From assembly GCA_017116025.1 (NCBI GenBank), contig JAFITR010000087.1:1-6128 (forward strand): DNA of 6,128 bases. Reading direction: 5' to 3'. The notes under the pieces were generated by a model. The model was not told the DNA's origin. It saw only the letters and a list, made by a program, of their open reading frames with translations, and did not search any database. The stretch is from Simkania negevensis. GTDB taxonomy: Bacteria; Chlamydiota; Chlamydiia; Chlamydiales; JAFITR01. A program made the position numbers and the translations under genes. Positions 1 through 5,927 of this stretch are shown in pieces. Positions within the stretch are counted from its first letter, which is position 1; every line of letters starts with the position of its first letter.

Positions 1-1498
1 TGATTGCTTCCATCACATGGTGTTCGTGGACATCTTCGCTGTTTTCAAGGTCTGCAATGGTCCTTGCTACACGTAGGATGCCGTCGTGTGCTCTGGCGGA
101 GATACCCATGATGTCGATTGCTTCTCGTAACCGTTCTTGGCAAGATGTGTTGAGGTGGATAAATTGTCTGATTTGTTTGCCGGTCATCTGCGAGTTGGAC
201 ATCACTGCACGGTAGCGCTGGTGTTGTCGTGCACGGGCGTTTTCCACTCGTTGTCTGATTGTTTCTGACGTGTCGCTTTCTTCTTTTGAAGCGATGTCGG
301 CGTATTTCATTGCAGGCATGTCGATATGCATATCGATACGGTCGAGAAGGGGACCAGAGATTTTGTTGCGGTATCGCTGTATTTGATAGGAGGTGCAGAT
401 ACATGTTTTGTCAGGGTGGGTTTGCATACCGCAGGGACAAGGGTTCATCGCTGCTATGCATAAAAAGTCGGTAGGGAAGCGGAAGTTGCCCTGTGCACGA
501 CTGATCGTGACGCAGCCGTCTTCGAGAGGCTGCCGCAGCACTTCGAGGGTTGCGCGGGCAAACTCAGGGAGCTCGTCGAGGAAGAGGACGCCTCTGTGGG
601 CGAGTGACACCTCTCCTGGTCGGGGCGATGAGCCTCCGCCGATCAGCCCTGCATAACTTACAGTGTGGTGTGGGGAGCGAAAAGGACGCTCTGTCACTAG
701 CGAGTGTCTCTCTTTTGTCAGCCCTGCCAAAGAGTGGATTTTTGTGATTTCTAGGGCTTCTGAAAGGGTTAATCTTGGCATGATACCGACAAGAGCTTTT
801 GCAATCATTGTCTTGCCTGACCCTGGAGGGCCTGAAAGTAGGGCATTGTGGTTGCCTGCTGCTGCAATCTCCAGGGCACGTTTGACGTGTCTTTGTCCTT
901 TGACATCAGAAAAGTCGATTGCAGGAGATGGGATAGCAAATTTTAGTGGAGGGGGGGTGGGCATTGTTTGTCGGTATCGATCTGGAGAGAGGCAAAAGGA
1001 GACGGCGTCTTTGAGGGTATGGACAGGGATGACTTCGATGCCTTTGATCGCCGCTGCTTCGTTGGCGTTCCGTGCTGGAACAACGATGCCTTTCTTCTTC
1101 TGCTGCTTGGCAAGAATGCCCATGGCTAGCGTGCCGCGTACGGGCCTGAGCTCTCCGCTAAGCCCCAGCTCGCCGATCACAAGGTAGTCGGCATCAACCT
1201 TCCACTTGCTCTCTTTTGAAGCGCTCAAAATGCCGAGGGCAATAGGAAGATCGTAGAGAACACCTTCCTTTCTTAGGTCGCCAGGAGCGAGGTTAACAGT
1301 AATATGTTCTTGAGGAAAACCGAAGCCGGAATTTTTTATCGCCGTCAAAACACGATCTTTTGACTCTTTAACTGCTGTGTCAGCCAGACCGACGATGACG
1401 AGGTAGAGCTGGTCGGTAGGGTAGGAGTCGACTTCAACATCAACAGGGATGGCATCGAGGCCGACAAAAGCAGAAGAGTACACTTGCGCTAGCGGCAT
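1..1498 (-). CDS. comM: ComM/YifB-family Mg-chelatase-like AAA+ ATPase (3' end cut by the window edge)
   Basis: The frame is open for 499 codons from ATG at 1498 to the left edge, with no stop or frameshift. Seen: an N-terminal ChlI/Lon-S5-like domain (about residues 15-140, with VKESKDRV and TVNLAPGDLRKEG); Walker A GPPGSGKT at 223-230; the family segment FRSPHHTVSYAGLIGGG; Walker B VLFLDE at 304-309; a cysteine cluster after AAMNP (C354, C356, C366, C368); then LLDRIDMHI and the C-terminal Mg_chelatase_C region (about 405 onward) with ISARAHDGILRVARTIADLE. Family members are about 500-510 residues, so probably only about ten residues are missing. Known for the family: ComM is a hexameric helicase that promotes branch migration when incoming DNA is recombined during natural transformation, and it does not make chlorophyll. 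It acts in the cytoplasm. AAGGAG lies just upstream of the ATG, and the SH3-protein stop is only 17 bp away, so the two are probably co-transcribed. The family call is very secure; a role in DNA uptake here is inferred. Confidence 0.96.
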   Translation of the reverse strand, partial: MPLAQVYSSAFVGLDAIPVDVEVDSYPTDQLYLVIVGLADTAVKESKDRVLTAIKNSGFGFPQEHITVNLAPGDLRKEGVLYDLPIALGILSASKESKWKVDADYLVIGELGLSGELRPVRGTLAMGILAKQQKKKGIVVPARNANEAAAIKGIEVIPVHTLKDAVSFCLSPDRYRQTMPTPPPLKFAIPSPAIDFSDVKGQRHVKRALEIAAAGNHNALLSGPPGSGKTMIAKALVGIMPRLTLSEALEITKIHSLAGLTKERHSLVTERPFRSPHHTVSYAGLIGGGSSPRPGEVSLAHRGVLFLDELPEFARATLEVLRQPLEDGCVTISRAQGNFRFPTDFLCIAAMNPCPCGMQTHPDKTCICTSYQIQRYRNKISGPLLDRIDMHIDMPAMKYADIASKEESDTSETIRQRVENARARQHQRYRAVMSNSQMTGKQIRQFIHLNTSCQERLREAIDIMGISARAHDGILRVARTIADLENSEDVHEHHVMEAI

Positions 1499-1515
1499 TG
1501 TTTCTCCTTCTTCTG

Positions 1516-2916
1516 TTAATGAACAGCAGGTACTAGCGTTTCTTCAACGATGACAACTGATAGCGCGTGGTAGGCGGGGAAGGCGAAGTTGTTGTTAGGT
1601 CTTTCTGCTCCTTGCACGGAAACAACCTTGCCAACTTTGTCTTCTAGAGAGACCTTCGTGCTATAGAGGTAGGCAACAGGAAGACCGTTTTTCTTGATGA
1701 CGTAGTCGCCGGGTCTGTTTCTTATCGGTTTTGTATAGTGCTCTAATACGCCGATCACTTCTTCTGCATTGATGCGCTGTTCTAGATAGAAATCAGCTCT
1801 GTTTTTGCCTGCATGGTTGTTTGCCCACTCCAGGTAAATCGCCTCTTCAACAGGCTCCCATTTTGCCGCTTTATTGTTTGTATCAGAAAAACGATTGGCT
1901 TTAGGTGAGGTGACGGGAGTTGTAGGAATTACGGCCTCTGCAATGCGTTCTTTGCTTGTTTCGCTGGTATTGTGTACAGAAATTTCGCGGACTTCGATCG
2001 TTTGAAGCGTTGGCTGGTCAGCTGAAAAGTCTGCAGGGCCCTCTTGTAGCTGCTGTTCTAGCTCCGCAAGCTGCGCTTGGTATGAGGATAGCTTCCGTTC
2101 AAGTTCGTTGTTTTTCTGCTCCCACGCCGCTACAGATTTCTGGGCTCGCGACTCCAAAAACACTACTTTCTTCTCAAGATAAGCGTCTTGAATGAGCTCC
2201 AGCGCTTTTTGTGCTTGTTTAATATCTTCGGGGAAGTCTTGGTAGCTTGCGATAAGCTGTTCAAGATCTGATACGGCACCAGAAACATCGACTTCATTGA
2301 ATGGCTTACGAAGCTCCACTTGTCCTTGCAGATAGGCATTGTTTAGAAGCTCCTTCACCTCGCTCTTCCTCTTTTCCATCTGGGCGAGGAAATGGATGTC
2401 CCCAGCACGCTCAACGTAGTCTTTAGAGATATAAAAAACCACAGAGTCGGGAGGGTTGATCTCTAACCATTTGCTGTTTTTTGCGCTCACTCTGCCTTCG
2501 ATAAAATCTCCTGTATTGAGCTGGGTAACGACAGGGCTGTCTAGCATAGGTTGTAGGCGAACATTGACATTGGCCCCTTCGACAATATTATCTAATACAT
2601 AGGTGCGGAATATATAGGTACGGATGTCCTTGGGAGGGGTGACGGCATAAAATTCATCAGTTTCTTTGACAACAGCAAGGTGGTCACCGCTTTTTAGCTC
2701 CCTGATAATGGTGCTGTTGAGATCGGGAGCTGTGCGCAAACGCACGCGGTTGCTTGATACCTTTCCTGTAAAAGGGGCGAAAGTCGGACGTTCTTGGACA
2801 GCCGGGGCAACGGCCCTCTTAGCCTCTTGTCCTGCAAAAGCGGGTGATGTAGTGAGAATGGATAATGCTATTGCAGTAAGAATTAGAGAATCTTTATGGA
2901 AAGAGGGCTTCTTCAT
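1516..2916 (-). CDS. Exported protein with two bacterial SH3 domains and a coiled coil, possibly Ctad1/CT017-like
   Basis: 466 residues. The N-terminus is a classic Sec signal peptide: basic MKKPSFHKDS, a hydrophobic stretch at 11-23, and SPAFA with likely cleavage after A28. Two SH3b-like repeats follow at about 53-108 (VRLRTAPDLNSTI... SGDHLAVV) and 113-170 (VNVRLQPMLDSPVV... TGDFIEGRV, ending YISKDYVER). A charged helical part (175-292) ends in a Glu/Gln/Leu-rich coiled coil at about 262-292. After a Thr/Ser/Pro linker comes a second folded, beta-rich C-terminal domain at about 355-466. The ATG at 2916 has GGAG eight bases upstream. SH3b domains usually bind peptidoglycan peptides or other surface ligands. 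In C. trachomatis an SH3-domain protein encoded close to phoH (CT017, Ctad1) is reported as an invasin binding integrin beta1. Orthology here rests on architecture and neighbourhood as I recall them, so it is inference. No membrane anchor follows the signal peptide, so it is periplasmic, outer-surface or secreted. It lies 17 bp upstream of comM. Confidence 0.88.
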   Translation of the reverse strand: MKKPSFHKDSLILTAIALSILTTSPAFAGQEAKRAVAPAVQERPTFAPFTGKVSSNRVRLRTAPDLNSTIIRELKSGDHLAVVKETDEFYAVTPPKDIRTYIFRTYVLDNIVEGANVNVRLQPMLDSPVVTQLNTGDFIEGRVSAKNSKWLEINPPDSVVFYISKDYVERAGDIHFLAQMEKRKSEVKELLNNAYLQGQVELRKPFNEVDVSGAVSDLEQLIASYQDFPEDIKQAQKALELIQDAYLEKKVVFLESRAQKSVAAWEQKNNELERKLSSYQAQLAELEQQLQEGPADFSADQPTLQTIEVREISVHNTSETSKERIAEAVIPTTPVTSPKANRFSDTNNKAAKWEPVEEAIYLEWANNHAGKNRADFYLEQRINAEEVIGVLEHYTKPIRNRPGDYVIKKNGLPVAYLYSTKVSLEDKVGKVVSVQGAERPNNNFAFPAYHALSVVIVEETLVPAVH

Positions 2917-2954
2917 CTGACTTGCTCCTAATTAGTACGTGAACGATACCGAGT

Positions 2955-2983
2955 TTTGTACTACATTCAATGACAAAAAGCAA
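2955..2983 (-). promoter_or_regulatory. Possible weak promoter for the SH3-protein/comM pair
   Basis: Within the 70-bp gap upstream of the SH3 gene, read on the minus strand, TTGCTT (2983-2978) and TACAAA (2960-2955) are separated by exactly 17 bases. Matches to the sigma70 consensus are 3/6 and 4/6, which is weak. It could give the pair its own transcript, apart from reading through from the gene upstream. No terminator-like hairpin is evident in the gap, so read-through is equally plausible. Confidence 0.25.
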
Positions 2984-2986
2984 GAG

Positions 2987-3313
2987 CTAGCTCTTTAGGA
3001 CAGCTTGGATGTGCTCGCAGTGATTTTGGCCGCATGTGCAACCAACGGGCTCACCGAGATAGACGTTGTACTTTTCATGTTGATCAAAGGGGTTGGTGAC
3101 ACTGTAAAGTTTGTCGCCAATCTGTTCGATGTCCCACGTGCGAAAAGAGAGGTCTTCTGCCGAGACCTCCTCCTCTTCTTCAAGAGGAGTCTCTTCTTTT
3201 TTTTCGCCTAATCCGTAGCGGACTGCACGGGATATCTGGCAGTGAAAACAGTTGCAGTTTGCTTCTGCTTGTGGAAATTCTACCCCCCCCCTCTTTGCCC
3301 ATGACACCCGCAA
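2987..3313 (-). CDS. C-terminal part of a frameshifted hypothetical protein, with SWIM-like Cys/His motif
   Basis: This frame continues the gene that starts near 3776. Removing one base from the C9 run (3283-3291) joins ...VMGKEGG directly to VEFPQAEANCNCFHC..., giving one protein of 262 residues (257 from the inner ATG). Seen in this half: a CNCFHC cluster (C174, C176, C179 of the joined protein), an acidic stretch of five Glu in a row, then a beta-rich segment and a terminal C-T-C-G-Q-N-H-C-E-H motif (C246, C248, C253, H255). The last resembles the CxCx(n)CxH pattern of SWIM zinc fingers, though the spacer is shorter than usual. Two such clusters suggest zinc binding. The only start available in this frame is a TTG at 3313 that lies inside the upstream coding frame, so independent translation is unlikely. 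The function is unknown; it may correspond to the CT016 position of C. trachomatis (recalled synteny, not checked). Confidence 0.6.
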   Translation of the reverse strand: MRVSWAKRGGVEFPQAEANCNCFHCQISRAVRYGLGEKKEETPLEEEEEVSAEDLSFRTWDIEQIGDKLYSVTNPFDQHEKYNVYLGEPVGCTCGQNHCEHIQAVLKS

Positions 3314-3776
3314 TTTTGGCTATCTTGTCCAACATCTCTGGCGGAAGATCTGGAGCATTCGCTTGGGAAGCGTTGTGTTGCATGAAGCCTGCAAGACTTT
3401 CAAGCCCGCCAAGCTTTCCTTCATCCATTTGGAAGGGAAATAGCATCTGCCCCCCGCTATTAAATAATTCGGCAATTGATTCCGAAGAGGTGTCTTGATT
3501 ACCCGTTGCCTTTGTCGGTTGCCGTTGCGGAGAGGCGTCAATACCCTCTTCTGTTACCTTGGCATGCATCTCAAAAATGTGGTCCAGTGATTCCTGAGAT
3601 AGATGGGGTACGTTTAGTTTCGAACCATCTTCAAGCGTGACGACGAGAGTGAAGAGCCCCGGAGAATCCTCTTCTTTCGCTTGAAGAGAAGATATATTCT
3701 TCCAAGTCGTTGAAATATAGGGTGGTACACTCAAAACCTTCTTGTTGATTGTAATCCTCATCGTAGATAACCCCAT
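3180..3776 (-). CDS. N-terminal part of the same hypothetical protein, ended early by a +1 shift in a G9 run
   Basis: 198 residues as read, of which about the first 164 look genuine. After the G9 run the frame passes into an atypical basic tail (RISTSRSKLQ... RRKKRRDSS), an out-of-frame reading of the Cys-rich half. The N-terminus begins MRITINKKVLSVPPYISTTWKNI, probably a small beta-rich domain, and contains LFTLVVTLEDGSKLNVPHLSQESLDHIF. A polar linker (80-100) follows, then a helical segment with PPEMLDKIAKIAGVMGKEGG. There is no signal peptide or membrane segment, so it is probably cytoplasmic. Two starts are possible: ATG 3776, with AAGAAG almost touching it, and ATG 3761 (MRITI), with GGGG nine bases upstream. 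I slightly prefer 3761. Its promoter is probably the TATAAT box at 3835-3840. I do not recognise a named family. If it is not a sequencing error, the gene is off, phase-variable or decaying. Confidence 0.65.
   Translation of the reverse strand: MGLSTMRITINKKVLSVPPYISTTWKNISSLQAKEEDSPGLFTLVVTLEDGSKLNVPHLSQESLDHIFEMHAKVTEEGIDASPQRQPTKATGNQDTSSESIAELFNSGGQMLFPFQMDEGKLGGLESLAGFMQHNASQANAPDLPPEMLDKIAKIAGVMGKEGGGRISTSRSKLQLFSLPDIPCSPLRIRRKKRRDSS
3283..3291 (-). repeat. Mononucleotide G9 tract (C9 on the plus strand) at the frame break
   Basis: Nine C in a row on the plus strand are read as GAG GGG GGG GGT on the coding strand. With eight G, reading continues as GAG GGG GGG GTA GAA TTT, in frame with the Cys-rich C-terminal half. 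Poly-G/C runs of this length are slippage-prone, and length changes there switch genes on and off in several bacteria, including a C. pneumoniae pmp gene. They are also a common site of sequencing error. Confidence 0.95.
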
Positions 3777-3834
3777 CTTCTTGCTGGTTCAATGCAGGTT
3801 GTATTAACACCCGCGTCTAAATTTTTCCAACCCT

Positions 3835-3863
3835 ATTATAACTTTTGCCTAAATCATCTTCAA
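3835..3863 (-). promoter_or_regulatory. Sigma70-type promoter for the minus-strand operon
   Basis: On the minus strand, TTGAAG (3863-3858, 4/6 to TTGACA) is followed after 17 bases by a perfect TATAAT (3840-3835). Transcription would start near 3828, leaving an untranslated leader of about 50-65 bases before the ATG at 3776 or 3761. The perfect -10 and ideal spacing in the right place make this the best promoter in the window. Confidence 0.6.
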
Positions 3864-3979
3864 CAAAATTAGCAGCTTAAACAACTGTCTGCTTATAAAA
3901 CATTATATCTCATTAAAAATCAGCTGTATAAACTATTTATAAGGATGCTGCCATATTGCGATAGGAGAGCTGATTTCCC

Positions 3980-4008
3980 TTTACAGGGGATGGTTTGGTG
4001 GGTAAGAT
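3980..4008 (+). promoter_or_regulatory. Candidate sigma70-type promoter for phoH
   Basis: TTTACA (3980-3985, 5/6 to TTGACA), a 17-base spacer, then TAAGAT (4003-4008, 4/6 to TATAAT). Transcription would start near 4015, leaving a leader of about 33 bases before the phoH ATG. The downstream site AAGGAG (4032-4037) is a good ribosome binding site, ten bases from the start. An ATG at 4028 opens only a short out-of-frame reading that overlaps the phoH start. Confidence 0.4.
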
Positions 4009-4047
4009 ATGAAAACAAGGAAGCTTTATGAAAGGAGTGAGTGAGGG

Positions 4048-5355
4048 ATGCGCAAAACCTTTGTATTGGATACGAATGTTCTGATTTACGATCCAGGGGC
4101 GATATGCAAGTTTTTTGGCAATGATGTGAAGATCCCTCTTATTGTGATTGAAGAGCTGGATGGGATGAAGAAAGCGAGGGATGAGAGGGGGTATAAGGCA
4201 CGCGAAGCGATCCGCATACTCGACCATCTTAAGCATGTCGGCGAAGGGGATTTGCGCACTGGTTTGAAGGTGGAGAATGATATCACCGTACAGATTGTGA
4301 TGGATGCGCAGATTAAGGAGTTTGGATTTGTTGGGCTGACGATCAAAGACAATGTGATCATCGCAACAGCTTTGCATTTGAAGGAGAAGGAGAAAAAAAA
4401 CAAAGTTGTCTTTGTTTCTAAGGATCTTGCGGCGAGGGTGAAAGCGGAGGCTTTGGGGCTTGAGGCAGAAGACTATGAGAGCCTGAAGGTTGCGTTTGAT
4501 AACCTACACAGTGGCGTGCACAATATTGAGCTGTCGAAGCCAGATATTGACCTCTTTGTAAAAGAGGGTTCTTTGCCCTTTGAAAATAAAGAGTGTTACC
4601 CCAACGATTATTTTGTTATGCGCTCGCCTGGGGAAGGCCCCGATGTTATAGGTAAGTACGATGCTGAGAAGGGCCGTCTCCTTTCCCTCTTAAAAAGTGC
4701 GCAAAACCTGTGGGGGATCACCCCTCTAAATGTTGAGCAGTGCTGCGCTTTAGATCTGCTCTTGCGCGACGATATCAATCTCGTCACTCTTGTTGGCCAT
4801 GCAGGAACGGGGAAGACACTTCTTGCTCTGGCAGCGGCATTGAGAAAAGTATTTGACGAAGGAGTCTATACGCGCGTCCTTGTCAGCAGGCCCATTGTCC
4901 CCTTAGGGAAAGATATCGGCTACCTTCCGGGAACAAAAGATGAGAAGCTGCGTCATTGGATGCAACCGATCTTCGACAACCTTGAGTTCTTATGCGATTC
5001 CACAGGAGACGAACCCAGTGAGACGCTCCAGTGGATCTTCGACAGCAATAAGATCGAGATGGAAGCGGTCACCTATATACGTGGTAGAAGCCTTCCAAAA
5101 GCCTATATCATTATCGATGAAGCTCAAAACCTCACCCCTCACGAGGTCAAAACGGTCATTTCACGTGCAGGCAAAGCGACCAAAGTGGTGCTCACCGGCG
5201 ACCCTACCCAGATCGATAATCCATACCTCGATCCCGATTCAAATGGCCTTACCTTTACCGTCGACCGTTTTAAGGAAGAGAAACTCTTCGGCCATATCAC
5301 CATGAGAATAACTGAGCGCTCACCACTTGCCGCACTCGCCGCAGAGCTTATGTGA
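4048..5355 (+). CDS. phoH: PIN-PhoH protein (PhoH-like ATPase with N-terminal PIN nuclease domain)
   Basis: Complete, 435 residues, the usual length of the PIN-PhoH (PhoH2/YlaK-type) family. The N-terminal PIN domain (about 3-135) shows its acidic metal-binding positions: D8 in FVLDTNVL, E35/E36 in VIEELDGMKK, D101 in TIKDNVIIATAL and D126 in VFVSKDL. After a linker (about 140-225) the PhoH P-loop domain has Walker A GHAGTGKT at 250-257, the RP segment VLVSRPIVPLGKDIGYLPG, Walker B IIIDEAQN with D357/E358, and the sensor motif GDPTQID at 384-390, ending ITERSPLAALAAELM. PIN-PhoH proteins studied elsewhere couple ATP-driven RNA unwinding to sequence-specific RNA cleavage; despite the name, no link to phosphate starvation is implied. 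All key residues are present, so it should be active. It is cytoplasmic, with no signal peptide. It faces away from the SH3 operon and is followed by ssrA, which has its own promoter. Confidence 0.96.
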   Translation: MRKTFVLDTNVLIYDPGAICKFFGNDVKIPLIVIEELDGMKKARDERGYKAREAIRILDHLKHVGEGDLRTGLKVENDITVQIVMDAQIKEFGFVGLTIKDNVIIATALHLKEKEKKNKVVFVSKDLAARVKAEALGLEAEDYESLKVAFDNLHSGVHNIELSKPDIDLFVKEGSLPFENKECYPNDYFVMRSPGEGPDVIGKYDAEKGRLLSLLKSAQNLWGITPLNVEQCCALDLLLRDDINLVTLVGHAGTGKTLLALAAALRKVFDEGVYTRVLVSRPIVPLGKDIGYLPGTKDEKLRHWMQPIFDNLEFLCDSTGDEPSETLQWIFDSNKIEMEAVTYIRGRSLPKAYIIIDEAQNLTPHEVKTVISRAGKATKVVLTGDPTQIDNPYLDPDSNGLTFTVDRFKEEKLFGHITMRITERSPLAALAAELM

Positions 5356-5368
5356 TCTGTAGCAATTC

Positions 5369-5385
5369 CTGCCAAAAACCGGCAG
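5369..5385 (+). terminator. Weak hairpin after phoH, possible terminator
   Basis: CTGCC (5369-5373) and GGCAG (5381-5385) form a five-pair stem around a seven-base loop, 13 bases after the phoH stop. A pyrimidine-rich stretch follows, but there is no uninterrupted T run, so this is a poor intrinsic terminator at best and phoH transcripts may run into ssrA. Confidence 0.25.
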
Positions 5386-5415
5386 TGTCATCCCTTTCCC
5401 TTTATTTGAGCGTTG

Positions 5416-5424
5416 TGATATACT
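5416..5424 (+). promoter_or_regulatory. Extended -10 promoter of ssrA
   Basis: TGATATACT contains TATACT (5419-5424, 5/6 to TATAAT) preceded by the TGn extension. No clear -35 lies 16-18 bases upstream (the sequence there is T/C-rich), which fits an extended -10 promoter. The start would fall near 5431-5434, a few bases before the mature tmRNA 5' end at 5441, leaving a short leader for RNase P to remove. Confidence 0.55.
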
Positions 5425-5440
5425 ATAGGTAATCCATTAC

Positions 5441-5843
5441 GGGGGTGTAATGGTTTCGACTAGGGAATAAAGAACTAGTTGCATGCGGAGGACGTCGGTT
5501 GGCCTCCTAAAAAAACTGACAAACCAGATAAATGACAACTCTAAAGTCATCGCAGGTAACTTCGGCACCCATGGTGAAGAAGTTTCTTTTGCACAGGCTG
5601 CCTAATCGTAACTGAATAGGTGACCGCGGCAGTCCGAGGCTGGACCAAGGGCCTGGGAACTGCTGTCAATTTCTTGGTGTGGACCTAGCCCTGTAGCTCA
5701 CAGGGGCTAGTATCCGAGATACTGGGAGCAGCCTGTCTTTAGTGGTGCACTTTACATCGGGGCAGGTAAATTAAAAAGTGCTAAGCATGTAGTGGCTATT
5801 TTGGCGTTTACTTAGGACGAGAGTTCGATTCTCTCCACCTCCA
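5441..5843 (+). ncRNA. ssrA: Transfer-messenger RNA (tmRNA), one-piece form
   Basis: About 403 nt. tmRNA rescues stalled ribosomes: it is charged with alanine, enters with SmpB, and supplies a short open frame whose peptide marks the product for proteolysis. Seen: 5' GGGGGTG pairs with 3' CACCTCC (5836-5842), including the G3-U wobble that identifies alanine acceptors; the T-arm is GAGAG-TTCGATT-CTCTC (5819-5835); discriminator is A5843. CCA is not encoded (the genome reads TCCA), so it must be added. Pseudoknot 1 is clear: GGAGG 5487-5491 with CCTCC 5503-5507, and GTCGGTT 5494-5500 with AACTGAC 5514-5520. Later helices include GCAGT/ACTGC and a long stem at 5685-5710. The 3' part has the conserved AAGCATGTAGT and GGACGAGAGTTCGA words. 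The tag frame ends at TAA 5603-5605. The gene is not circularly permuted. Confidence 0.97.
5549..5605 (+). other. tmRNA tag-peptide reading frame
   Basis: Reading back from TAA (5603-5605) gives a tag ending ...GEEVSFAQAA, with the C-terminal Ala-Ala expected by ClpXP-type proteases. The first codon is uncertain. A GCA at 5552 would give AGNFGTHGEEVSFAQAA (17 residues). The upstream AGTC word, which in E. coli directly precedes the resume codon, ends at 5548 and would instead place resumption on ATC 5549, adding one Ile (18 residues). The tag is longer than the E. coli one (ANDENYALAA) and about in the range of the C. trachomatis tag as I recall it. Confidence 0.75.
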
Positions 5844-5851
5844 TCCACTTT

Positions 5852-5927
5852 GCCCCGGGTTGCGTTCGGTCGCAAGCTCCCTTCCCCGGGCTGCGCTCGG
5901 TCGCAAGCTCCCTCACTGACCCGGGGC
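5852..5927. repeat. Tandem 31-bp repeat bounded by 8-bp inverted repeats
   Basis: Two direct copies, 5853-5883 and 5884-5914, differ at three positions (28 of 31 identical). Each starts CCCCGGG, contains a small hairpin of the form TGCG...CGCA around a TCGG-type loop, and ends GCAAGCTCCCT. GCCCCGGG (5852-5859) and its exact reverse complement CCCGGGGC (5920-5927) bracket the pair. The array starts nine bases after the end of the mature tmRNA. The copies could fold as consecutive hairpins and help end or stabilise the ssrA transcript, but there is no T run as in an intrinsic terminator. Confidence 0.85.

Larger units (their letters stand above)
3777..4047. other. Divergent intergenic region between the frameshifted gene and phoH
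   Basis: 271 bp with no convincing gene on either strand. The middle (about 3815-3945) is strongly AT-rich and the part nearest phoH less so. It carries a minus-strand promoter (3835-3863) and a candidate plus-strand promoter (3980-4008), so the two transcripts diverge from points about 180 bp apart. Several other TATAAA/TTATAA words (for example 3927-3932) lack a properly spaced -35. No RNA gene or long inverted repeat was seen. Confidence 0.7.

Noticed and set aside
45..404. Minus-strand open frame of 119 codons
   Set aside because: It overlaps comM in another frame of the same strand, is rich in Arg/His/Thr with no domain, and conflicts with clear ComM motifs.
951..957. G7 run inside comM as a second possible frameshift site
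   Set aside because: The comM frame passes through it intact, with conserved motifs on both sides; only a possible hot spot.
663..1187. Plus-strand open frame of 174 codons
   Set aside because: It lies entirely antisense to the well-conserved comM frame and its translation looks like no protein family; a shadow.
3311..3313. TTG start for an independent Cys-rich protein
   Set aside because: The TTG is an internal codon of the upstream frame; the sequence is better explained as one gene broken at the G9 run.
3937..4377. Minus-strand open frame of 146 codons antisense to the phoH start
   Set aside because: It is the reverse of the PIN-domain coding sequence and has no recognisable features; it would also cover the likely phoH promoter.
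5819..5843. Integration site (attL/attR) of a genomic island at the ssrA 3' end
   Set aside because: ssrA ends are common integration targets, but no second copy of the tmRNA 3' end and no integrase gene are present in the window.
5852..5927. CRISPR array
   Set aside because: The two 31-bp copies are directly abutting with no spacers, and no cas gene is present.
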